Assembly (NCBI GenBank): GCA_008704415.1
Contig: VXIS01000355.1
Coordinates: 1-46,858, forward strand
DNA: 46,858 bases
Direction: 5' to 3'
From: Sphaerosporella brunnea
Lineage: Eukaryota > Ascomycota > Pezizomycetes > Pezizales > Pyronemataceae
Made by a program: the position numbers and the translations under genes. The notes beneath the pieces are model-generated. The model searched no databases, was not told where the DNA came from, and worked only from the letters and a program-made list of their open reading frames with translations. This document shows, piece by piece, positions 34,058-42,882 of the stretch. How positions within the stretch are numbered: position 1 is the stretch's first letter; each line of letters begins with the position of its first letter.

Positions 34058-37000
34058 ATGCCCGGCTTGACTTCCGCCGCCGGTCTCATCGGTCTCCTCG
34101 ATGAACCCGACGAGACTCTCAGATCCTATGCCCTGAAGCAGCTGGACACATATGTTCATCAGTTCTGGGCCGAGATTGCAGAAAATGTTTCCAAGATGTA
34201 AGTTGCTGGTTGCTTGAGTTGACCCCTCCATCGGCCAGTGGCAACATTGGTACTCCTCTAAGTTATTGCCGCTTCACTATCTCCATATCTAGTCTTGATA
34301 TCCTTCTCCGAGCTTAAGGCAATGGTTAATCGGGTGTCTCTGTTATAGCGAGGTTCTCTACGAAGATGAATCGTTCAAACAGCGAAAGCTCGCGGCGCTG
34401 GTAGCTTCGAAGGTGTACTATCACCTTGGCGAATATGATGAGTCTATGATGTTTGCCTTGGGCGCCGGGGGGCTATTCGACATATCCGCCAAGGACGAAT
34501 ATGTAGACACAATAATCTGTATGTCGTCTCCAATTGTATTTCTTGCCGTCGGTAGGAGTAGCGGGTTACTGATGGTCCTTGCGACAGCGAAATGTATCGA
34601 TGAGTACATCTCCACAAGCGCACACAACGATGCTATACAACATCCCGCAGACCCCAGCAATCCATCTGGGGATGCGCCCATGCCGGTTGATCAGAGATTA
34701 CAGGACATTGTCGAGCGAATGTTCCGGAGGTGCTATGACGAAGAGGACTACATACCGGCGATCGGAATCGCGATCGAAGCGCGGCGATTAGATGTGGTGG
34801 AAGAGGGGATTAAGCTGGCTGGTCGCGGAAGTAAGGGAAAGCAGAGGGAGGGACAGGAGAGGGATATGGCGGTCGAGTTGATGGAGTACGTGCTGGATAT
34901 CGCCATGTCCGAGGTGCAGGAAATAAGTTTGAGAGAGAGGGTATGCCGCTGGCGCAAATATCTCAGCTTCAGAGCACTGCTGATATGCTTCGTAGCTTCT
35001 CCGGCTTCTCGTCAAGCTCTTCCTGGATCTTCCATCGCCCGACTACTTTTTCATCAGCAAGTGTGTCATTCATCTGAATGACACCTCCCTGGCGGCAAAG
35101 ATCTTGCAAGACCTGGTCAACAAGGAGGAATCAAAATCCTTGCTAGTGGCGTACCAGATCGCGTTTGATTTGAACTCCTCTGCGACCCAGGAATTTCTAC
35201 AAAAGGTGACTGCCGCGCTTCCGGGTGGTGAGTTGGAGGAGTCCGACAGTACAGTGGCGACGGCTAGCAGCGATACGGTGGACACGGAAGCGGAGTCCAC
35301 GAAGTATGAAAAGAGCTATCGAGCTATCAAACAGATCCTGCGGGGAACCAAGAGCATTGAACTTTCGTTGGAATTCCTCTACAGAAACAACAAGACCGAC
35401 ATGCAGATTCTTAACAAGATCAAGGATTCCCTGGAGGCTCGGACCTCTATTTTTCACACAGCCCTCACATTCGCTAATGCCTTCATGCACTCCGGCACGA
35501 TGGTAGACAAGTTTTTCCGCGACAACCTTGACTGGCTTAGCAAGGCAGTCAACTGGTCCAAGTTCACCGCTACTGCGGCTCTGGGTGTGATCCATAAGGG
35601 TAACCTTAGCCAGGGAATGAAGCTACTGCAGCCTTACCTGCCACAGGAGGGTGTTGCGACCGGTTCACCATACTCTCAGGGTGGTAGTTTGTACGGATTA
35701 GGCCTGATTTATGCCAACCATGGCACAGACGTGATCGAGTTCCTGCGCAAGCAGTTCAATGCTACCCAGAATGAGATTGTGCAACACGGTGGTGCCCTAG
35801 GTTTGGGTGTGGCTGGAATGGCCACCGGAAACTCCCAGCTTTATGAAGAGTTAAAGGCTGTATTGTGGACCGATTCGGCCGTGGCGGGTGAGGCTGTCGG
35901 CTTGGCCATGGGTCTTATCATGCTGGGAACTGGCAACATGGGCGCTGTTGAAGATATGATCCAGTACGCACACGAAACCCGACACGAAAAGATCATTCGC
36001 GGATTGGCAATGGGCATGGCTTTGATCATGTTCGGTCGCCAGGAGGCTGCTGACGAATTGACCAACACCTTGCTCGACGACCAGGACCCGATTCTGCGGT
36101 ACGGTGGAATCATGACCATCGCACTGGCCTACTGCGGCACTGGCAGCAACAAGGCCGTCAGAAAGTTGCTCCATGTTGCTGTCAGCGATGTTAACGACGA
36201 TGTTCGCCGGGTATCTGTAATGAGTCTTGGTTTCATCCTTTTCCGGAAGCCCAGCGCTGTCCCTCGCATGGTCGAGCTGTTGAGCGAGAGTTATAACCCG
36301 CATGTCAGATATGGTGCCTCCATGGCGCTTGGTATCGCATGCGCTGGAACTGGACTCGATGAGGCCATCGACTTGCTGGAACCCATGATTAAGGATCCTA
36401 CCGACTTCGTGCGACAGGGTGCTCTGATCTCCATGGCCATGATCCTTGTTCAGCAGAACGAGCAGATGAATCCCAAGGTCCCTCAGATTCGCAAGACTTT
36501 CGAGAGCATGGTTGGTGACAAGCATGAAGATGCCATGGCCAAGTTTGGTGCTGCATTGGCGCTGGGCATCATTGATGCTGGTGGCCGAAACGTCACCATT
36601 GGACTGCAGACATCTACTGGAAGCTTGAACGTCCCCGCGATAGTTGGAATGGCAGTCTTCACCCAGTATTGGTACTGGTTCCCATTGACACACTTCTTGA
36701 CCTTGAGCTTCACGCCAACGGGTCTCATTGGCTTGGATGAGGATTTGAACGTAAGCTGCCCTCTCACGCATTCTTATTATGCTCGCGTTGACGCGTTCGT
36801 AGATCCCTGACTTCAAGTTCTGGTCCAACACCCGGCCATCCCTATTTGACTACCCACCGAAGGTCGAGGAATCTACTTCCAAGAAGACCGAGGAGATTAC
36901 CACGGCTGTCCTGTCAACGACCGCGAAGGCTCAGCAGCGAGCGAAGAGGGCCGAGAAGGAGAAGGCTGCCAAGGAAGCTGCGGCAACCAAACCGGATGGC

Positions 37001-37580
37001 GACGCGATGGATACCGAACCCACCACCTCAACACCTGTCACTCCCGGTCCCTCGGTAGAAGAGAAGATGGATGTCGACGAGGATAAAGAGAAGGGGACAG
37101 AAGCTGAGAAGAAGGATGAAGAGGCAGAGAAGAAGGAGGGTGACAGCGAAAAGAAGAAGAAAGAGAAAGTCGGTTACGAGGTCAGTAACTTGTCGCGCGT
37201 CTTGCCCGCGCAGCTCAAGTATATCAGCTTCCCGGAGGACGGCCGATACGAGCCTGTCAAGAAGGTATGTAAAGCGGGTTGCTCAACATTTGCGGGTGCT
37301 AAAATTTTCATAGCCTACTGGTGGTGTTTTGTTGCTTCATGATCGACGTCCAGAGGAGCCGGTGACACTGATGGAGGTTAAGAGCCGAAAGACAGTGACA
37401 CAGCCAGCGAGCGGAAGCGGAGCTGCTGCGGGGGCAGCCACCGGTGAGGCGGCAGCAGCAGCGGCTGAGGTTGGTGGCGCCCAGGCGGCCGTGGATATTC
37501 TCAACGTGGAAGATGACGACGGAACGGAGGATGCGCCGCTGCCAGATCCCTTCGAATATGAGTCAGAGGGCGAGGATTAG
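34058..37580 (+). CDS. RPN2: 26S proteasome non-ATPase subunit Rpn2
   Basis: Rpn2 (human PSMD1) is the large scaffold of the proteasome base that holds the ubiquitin receptor Rpn13. Exons 34058-34197, 34349-34518, 34588-34940, 34996-36750, 36803-37264 and 37314-37580 join to 1048 aa. The N-terminus SAAGLIGLLDEPDETLRSYA is typical. Residues about 400-770 carry the PC repeats (GGSLYGLGLIYANHG, GGALGLGVAGMATGN, GEAVGLAMGLIMLGTGN, YGASMALGIACAGTG). A Lys/Glu-rich loop at about 830-930 is disordered. The last residues, APLPDPFEYESEGED, match the PEPFEY-type Rpn13-binding tail. A near copy of that tail is encoded just after the stop (see findings). Introns are 49-151 bases. Confidence 0.97.
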
Positions 37581-37619
37581 GAGCCTGCGCCGCTGCCAGA
37601 TCCATTCGAGTATGAGTGA
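37581..37619 (+). other. In-frame second copy of the Rpn2 tail after the stop
   Basis: Directly after the TAG (37578-37580) the same frame reads EPAPLPDPFEYE and then TGA at 37617-37619. The DNA is a diverged duplicate of 37536-37565 (CGCCGCTGCCAGATCC is identical in both). It would add 12 residues if the stop were read through. No splice site near the stop offers an alternative route to it. Confidence 0.7.
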
Positions 37620-38470
37620 TAGGGGATTTTAGATGTCTTAGATGTCTGGAATGAAGGGGCGCATGTGTAATTAGTCTTTTTTTCTACTAGCATTTTCTTC
37701 TGCCCTCATTGTCTTTTTTTACTCTTCTGTTTCTACAGTGCTCAAGGATGGGGGAACAAACTTCTGCGCAAATTCTAGGTTCGATGTGAATGTCATTGAT
37801 GGAGAGTCATGGATTGTGGCTCGCTCACTTTTGTCCCTGTGGTTCGTCCATAAGTACCTACTTATACTCGTACTTAAGGTAAGCAGCGAGTAGGAGTTTG
37901 CGTTAGATAAGCCGCCAGCTCCAAACACGTCAACACTTGCAGACAGAGGTTTTGGAACTGGGAAAATAGGCCTTATCGATATGTAGTCGAGGAGAAGGGT
38001 TAGGGGTTTTCGCGCATGCTATACTAAAATGCCGCAGTCTGAACTTTCTCAGTAATATCAGAGGGCGCGGACTGGAAATCCTCCACCCACTGGAAGAGTG
38101 AAAGTGAAAGCGGCAGCAGGAGCAGCATCAGAGAATTTAGGAGCAAGCAGATAATGATGATGGATGAGTACCGTATTTTTTGGAGCGAAAGGCTGGCTTT
38201 TCGATAGGGCCCTCCATAAGAAAAAACCTTACAACCTACTGGCCTTCCAGTGCTTGGCAATCCCTTTTACCTTCCCTCAATTTCCTGAGATCAGTCGGCA
38301 CCAGGGCTGACAATGACCCCCCGTCGAGGAGTGTCATGACGGATAATTTGGCACAAGGGGGGTTCACTGAGTAGTCAGAAGTCATGTGATGCTATTCGAG
38401 TGATTTTTGGTGAGCAGCCTCCGAAGGAGGCCGGAAGCTCCTCTCACAAAAATATCCTACTCGTGCCATA
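37620..38470. other. Gene-free stretch between RPN2 and the transposon
   Basis: The RPN2 3' UTR starts here, with T tracts at 37677-37684 and 37711-37718. ACCGTATTTTTTGG at 38170 resembles the end of a TA-inserting element (compare CCGTATTGACTCGG at 41767), but I find no partner. No gene is supported. Confidence 0.35.
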
Positions 38471-38712
38471 CTCGTGCCAAGGTGGTTACCACCACCCCCA
38501 GTCGCTCGCAGGCTCGCGAACCGGGGCACTCACAAGTGAGTGCCGGTCAGTCGAACGCAACTTTCATATCCAACGCCACTTTTTCCCGTCCGCCTCAATC
38601 GACCCCCCCCAACCACAAATAAATCATGTTATCAAAGCGGAAACTTGAAGTAGAGCTCTATAAGTCTATTGAGACTCCGATTCAAGAGGCTATCGACGTT
38701 GTGGAGGCAACG
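38471..38712 (+). repeat. Inverted duplicate of the transposon's right end
   Basis: This left-end segment pairs with 40537-40780: first the leader, then an ATG at 38626 with MLSKRKLEVELYKSIETPIQ against MPPKRKLEVESYESIEAQIQ in the transposase. Homology stops near 38705 inside a perfect hairpin, ATCGACGTTG TGGAGG CAACGTCGAT (38692-38717). The short coding piece is out of use: it has no catalytic region. Confidence 0.8.
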
Positions 38713-38815
38713 TCGATAATTATTTGCAAGAGCCGCTCGCAAGCAGCCCGCTCAAGAGCACCCCGCTCCCCTTTTTCACCACCACAACCACAACGAAGAT
38801 TATTTACAGGCGACT

Positions 38816-40612
38816 CTACCACAAAGGGTAGACTCCTCGAGGTCTCTTCTCGCGCCATCCCGCTCTAGCAACCATTCGGAGCTCTGACATAATAACCTTC
38901 CACTCCATCTCCCTTTTCGGTACAGGAGTCCAATTTCTCGTCCTCTTTGAATAGCGGGCCTTTATCTCCTTCTGTTTCTTTTTGACTGCATCAAGGAAGG
39001 GCTTGTGCGCTGCTTTCTGTGCCCGCTTCTGAGCAGTCTGGGCTCGGCACAGCGCTGCCTCCGCTTTTTTTACTTCCTCCTCCTCCCTTCGCTTTACCAT
39101 ATTGCGTGCGTTCTCTGCATATAAAACTCCGCCTTTCTGAAGAGAGGAACGAGACCGTTGTTGCCGAGACTTTTCTGCGGCCTTTGTAGCGACGAGATCA
39201 GCGAAAGCTCGCGCTCCTGCCTGCGATTGCACCAACCCTCCTTTGTGGCCAGCCTTAAGTTTATGCTGGAAGCTTGGGGGCGTGTCGAGAGCAGCAGCAT
39301 CAAGCATAATCTCCCTACATACACGCTTCAAGTTTCGTATAGAAAGTGGGGTTTCTGGCATCTCTGGCTCGGCGTCCGAGTCTGAGTACTGGGCCCGCCA
39401 ACGAGGCGTTGAAGGCGCAGCTTCACGCATTTTTGCCAGTACAACATCAGGGTTGTATGGTACTAACCCGGTTTTCCGAAATGCCGAGACAATGGAAGAA
39501 GGCTTAAACGTTTGACAGTGGATATCGTGAATGGCATTGAGAAATTCCGCTTTGTCGTACTTTACGCACCCCGTTCGTGTTGCAACTTCAACAGCCTCGG
39601 CATGGTAATGCTTATATGGCTGGAACACAACCACATCCAGTGGCTGTAGTAGATGAGAAGTGTGTGGCGGTAGGCAGAACAGAATAATCTTGTGCTCGTC
39701 GCAATAGTCAATAAATTCCTTGGTGCAGTGAGAACCGTAGCCGTCAAGGAGGAGAAGCCGATATGCGCCGAGACATCGCCGAGCTGAGAACCGATCAAAA
39801 TGCTTGAGCCAGTCCATGCTCAGTTCATCGTTGGAGTATCCTGTCTCCGAGACACCCACAAGATAATTGTCGGGAAGGTTGGTGTACCACTTTTCTTGGT
39901 GGAGGATGGCCGAAACAATAATCATAGGTGGTAGTGCGTCACCATCAGCGCTGATGGTTTCGCACACAGTGACGAGTTGTCGATTTGTCGAACTACCAAG
40001 ATAGGCTTGACGGTTGCGATCCCGCATGATAATCCACTGATCTTTTCCGATACCAATGCGGAAACCAGTCTCGTCAAAATTGTATATGTCCCGAGGCTGG
40101 ATACCGTATTGGTCGCCTATCTTCTTGAACTCTGCAAACCACTTGCGGAACGCTTTCGGATCGTGTGCATTTTTGCGATTGATATCCATAGTGCTCTGCT
40201 TTCGGATAAAGTATTCGGGATGACGGTCGAGAAATCGCTTCGTCCATCGTAGTCCGACAATGGGTGGTTCGGTATTGGTGTCTTCATGCGCATCCGCCAG
40301 GATCGCGTTCGCACAGCTCGTAACCATCTTCTTGCGAGCACACATCCCAATATTATCCAAACGGTCAAGATAAAGGCAGACTGCGAGTTCCTGATCTTCC
40401 AAGAGCCTTTTATTTGGGCCTGGTACGTCGCACTTCGAGCGTCGGCCGTTCCATCTCGCTCGTAGTCGTGTTATTGGAACTTCGAACTCCCGCGCAGCAG
40501 CAGCGAGGTTTGGCTTTTCCTCCCCTCTCTCCTCCAGAACGTCGATAGCCTCTTGAATTTGAGCCTCAATAGACTCATAGGACTCTACTTCAAGTTTTCG
40601 CTTTGGTGGCAT
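38816..40612 (-). CDS. pogo/Fot1-type DDD transposase
   Basis: The 598-aa ORF is uninterrupted. Residues 1-60 are a psq-type helix-turn-helix (RKLEVESYESIEAQIQEAID, AAAAREFEVPITRLRARWNG); 65-140 match the CENPB/Tc5 DNA-binding helix-turn-helix (ALSTRWTKRF-like: VGLRWTKRFLDRHP). The catalytic domain shows Asp180 in YNFDETGF, Asp290 in LLLDGYGSH and Asp326 in LLQPLDVVVF, a D-D-35-D triad with the usual HTSHLLQPLD context. The C-terminal 150 residues are Lys/Arg/Ala-rich with a coiled coil (KAEAALCRAQTAQKRAQKAA) and probably nuclear targeting. No RIP-type stop is present, in contrast with the nearby retroelement remains, so the insertion is likely young. Confidence 0.93.
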   Translation of the reverse strand: MPPKRKLEVESYESIEAQIQEAIDVLEERGEEKPNLAAAAREFEVPITRLRARWNGRRSKCDVPGPNKRLLEDQELAVCLYLDRLDNIGMCARKKMVTSCANAILADAHEDTNTEPPIVGLRWTKRFLDRHPEYFIRKQSTMDINRKNAHDPKAFRKWFAEFKKIGDQYGIQPRDIYNFDETGFRIGIGKDQWIIMRDRNRQAYLGSSTNRQLVTVCETISADGDALPPMIIVSAILHQEKWYTNLPDNYLVGVSETGYSNDELSMDWLKHFDRFSARRCLGAYRLLLLDGYGSHCTKEFIDYCDEHKIILFCLPPHTSHLLQPLDVVVFQPYKHYHAEAVEVATRTGCVKYDKAEFLNAIHDIHCQTFKPSSIVSAFRKTGLVPYNPDVVLAKMREAAPSTPRWRAQYSDSDAEPEMPETPLSIRNLKRVCREIMLDAAALDTPPSFQHKLKAGHKGGLVQSQAGARAFADLVATKAAEKSRQQRSRSSLQKGGVLYAENARNMVKRREEEEVKKAEAALCRAQTAQKRAQKAAHKPFLDAVKKKQKEIKARYSKRTRNWTPVPKREMEWKVIMSELRMVARAGWREKRPRGVYPLW

Positions 40613-40782
40613 GATTTAATTGTGGTTGTGGTGGTAAAAAGGTTCGGGTCGATTGCGGCGGACGGGAAAAAGTGGCGTTGGATATGAAAGTTGCGTTCGA
40701 CTGACCGGCACTCACTTGTGAGTGCCCCGGTTCGCGAGCCTGCGAGCTACTGGGGGTGGTGGTAACCACCTTGGCACGACTA

Positions 40783-41766
40783 GAAAGGATGGAGGAGTAA
40801 GAGCGAGGGGAGCGACGAGCCTGTTTATGAAGCAAGCTGCCACCCCAATTCATTGTGAGGAGGAAGCTGCTGGATACGAGGACAACCTGCAACGCATCGG
40901 AGTCAATCAGCCGGCAAGATGACTGGAAAGGCCAGCAGACAAAGGTAGAGTGCAATATGCAGAGTCTAGTCACCGGTGTGGGTGTCATTTTTCATATGGC
41001 GTGCTTCAGCGGTATGATACGACAGGAGAACCCCCTCATCAATATTGATATGACAAGCCATCGGTGCCCGCGTCTGCCGCAGAGTCTGATAATACCTCAT
41101 CTGCTAATGGTGTAGTGCAAGTTCAGCTAAGCAAGGGGGCATAATCAAAGCAGGCCATAGAGCAAGCTGATCACGCCAGCATTCTGCATAATAAGCTGAA
41201 CTTGTCAGAGTGCAAGAGTCTAGTCTCGCAAAGGGGCACAATCAAAGCAAGCCGTAAGGCATGCTGACGATCATGCCAGCGTCCTGCAATATAGATATGA
41301 CGACGCATTGATTGCAGAAAAAGACTCACGAGCAGGAAATGATCGCGTGTTCAATGCATGAAAGACTTCTTTGTCCACGTACGAAGCACACCCTCAGCAG
41401 ACAATAGGATTTACCCTACTCTTACTCAGGGTCAAAGGGATTCCCACTGACCCTGCGCTCAACGATTGAAAAAGTGCGGGTTCTACTATAAAGAGAGCCG
41501 TTCCTGCTCACACAACTCCTCCAGATTTTCAGAATCATCAGCTTCGAAACAAAGACAAACAAAAGCAACAAGCCTCCTCAGAGACAAACATCCTGTTTTC
41601 TGTTTTCTTTCCAGAAATTAAGAGAACCATTAAGATTATTACATTGTGATAATTGAGACTTCCTGGCTCTTCTATTTAGCTAAGGATAACCCACTCTCAG
41701 CCTTGACTCAAGATATAAGGAAAAGGCTCACACTATATATGGTGCTGTGTTCACCCAAATTGAATA
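40783..41766. other. Gene-free stretch with imperfect direct repeats
   Basis: Two diverged copies of a roughly 80-bp unit lie at about 41116-41192 and 41211-41292; shared words include ATCAAAGCA.GCC and CA.GCCAGC. Unit 1 is bracketed by AAGTTCAGCT (41119-41128) and AGCTGAACTT (41194-41203). A third partial match, GCAGAGTCTAGTC, is at about 40959. No gene is seen. Confidence 0.45.
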
Positions 41767-42037
41767 CCGTATTGACTCGGGTATAAGAGACACCCCCCAT
41801 TTTAGGGATAGCGCCGTTTCAGGGTGCACTAAGCTGTTTTGGGGGCGTGCTAAGCCGTTTTGGGGTGCGCTAAACCGTAAGCCTCCCAATATGCACATTG
41901 TCGTGCCAAGCCATGCCAGCGCGTGTACGGTTTAGCGTGCCCGAAGTGGCTTAGTTCAGCCCAAAACAGCCTAGCGTGCCCTAAAATGGCACTATTCCCA
42001 AAATGGGGGGGCGTCTCTTATACCCGAGTCAATACGG
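41767..42037. mobile_element. Foldback MITE D, 271 bp, TA-flanked
   Basis: The ends CCGTATTGACTCGGGTATAA and TTATACCCGAGTCAATACGG are perfect inverted repeats that continue with few mismatches to about 48 bp (AGAGAC.CCCCCCATTTT). TA lies on both sides (41765-41766, 42038-42039). The inner part also folds back and holds three diverged copies of a unit like GTTTTGGGG.G.GCTAAGCC. It has no coding capacity. Confidence 0.85.
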
Positions 42038-42422
42038 TACCCTGTTTTCTGTGTCTAAGTATCATTTAATTATCATATGTCTTACAATCTAAGAAAGGTT
42101 TACATAATTGTCATACAACCATTTTCCAAAACACCCGGCTAAGGTAGGTACTAAGTAGCTAGTAGACTCCGAGTATAGTCATCATGCATTGACTTGAAGT
42201 TCTGATTCGACTCTTTTGTTGGAGTTAAGGCAGACTATTATGGTTTTGGTCAGTTTATTTTTCCTGAAACAAGTTTTGGGATTTTTCTTCGACTTTGAGG
42301 AGCCTTGATATTTTTGCAGGCTGTTAAAAATAGTCTAGATGTGGAGGTCAAGTGTAGGCGGGGTTGTAGATAATAGGAAAGGTGATTGTCTTGTTACACT
42401 CTAAGAGGCTAATCTAGGCGCG
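42038..42422. other. Solitary end of element family C and unassigned DNA
   Basis: At about 42067-42138 the DNA matches the right end of the element at 20081-21246 (CTTACAATCTA.GAAAGG, CCATTTTCCAAAAC, GCTAAGGTA). I find no matching left end, so this is a truncated copy. The rest shows nothing I can name. Confidence 0.5.
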
Positions 42423-42430
42423 TATATATA
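42423..42430 (+). promoter_or_regulatory. TATA-like element
   Basis: TATATATA stands 87 bases upstream of the 53-codon ORF at 42517. The spacing would suit a core promoter, but there is no other support for transcription. Confidence 0.25.
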
Positions 42431-42516
42431 CCCTTCCAAGCGTCATTCGGTCCTCCATCATAGCATATCACTCCTCCAATCACCCCTTCCCACTCGTCCT
42501 TATCCATGCCTTAACC

Positions 42517-42678
42517 ATGCCTAGAAAGCCAGTTTCCAACACCGAATACCTGTATCCGGTACCAAATCCTATAGAATGCCACCGTTTTCATGCTCCAGCG
42601 AGTTCATCTCGACTCAGCATCTTATATCCCACGCCGCAACCCTCCACAAGCATTCCGTCCACCCGCTTTGGGGACTAA
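42517..42678 (+). CDS. Small ORF, 53 codons, unassigned
   Basis: The ORF starts MPRKPVSNTEYLYPVPNP and ends IPSTRFGD before TAA. It is rich in Pro and Ser, with no signal peptide or membrane segment. A three-codon mini-ORF (ATG CCT TAA, 42506-42514) precedes it by two bases, and a TATA-like box lies 87 bases upstream. It could be chance: the length is not striking and I recognise no relative. Confidence 0.2.
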   Translation: MPRKPVSNTEYLYPVPNPIECHRFHAPASSSRLSILYPTPQPSTSIPSTRFGD

Positions 42679-42882
42679 GGGGTTGTAGATGACGATGGAG
42701 TCAGTAGAGTGGCTGATGCTAGCCACTACACTGTAATGAAGTGTTAGATGGGGCTGACAAACTTGAGTAAAGTAGCTGTTCTTCGGACGTCCTTAAGTAG
42801 GGAACACAAAAACAAAAAAAAAAACATAATCAAAGTACTCGCATTCCTATATGAAGTATATACATCCTCCCCCTCCCGCCCG
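42679..42882. other. Short stretch before the F-box gene end
   Basis: Probably this holds the F-box gene's 3' UTR on the minus strand. A frame at 42748-43185 overlaps that gene on the other strand and is its shadow. Confidence 0.3.

Larger units (their letters stand above)
38471..40780 (-). mobile_element. pogo/Fot1-type DNA transposon, 2.3 kb
   Basis: The ends are CTCGTGCCAAGGTGG and CCACCTTGGCACGAC, flanked by TA at 38469-38470 and 40781-40782, the Tc1/mariner target. The terminal inverted repeats are far longer than usual, about 155 bp of leader plus some 85 bp of the transposase start. Within them lie nested palindromes: GGTGGTTACCACC and GGCACTCAC..GTGAGTGCC, possibly transposase-binding sites. 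The one gene runs right to left. The ORF is intact and the ends are present, so the copy could be active or recently so. Confidence 0.85.

Noticed and set aside
35851..36831. 326-codon minus-strand ORF opposite RPN2
   Set aside because: It is a shadow of a highly conserved gene: its composition mirrors the PC repeats and it has no motif of its own.
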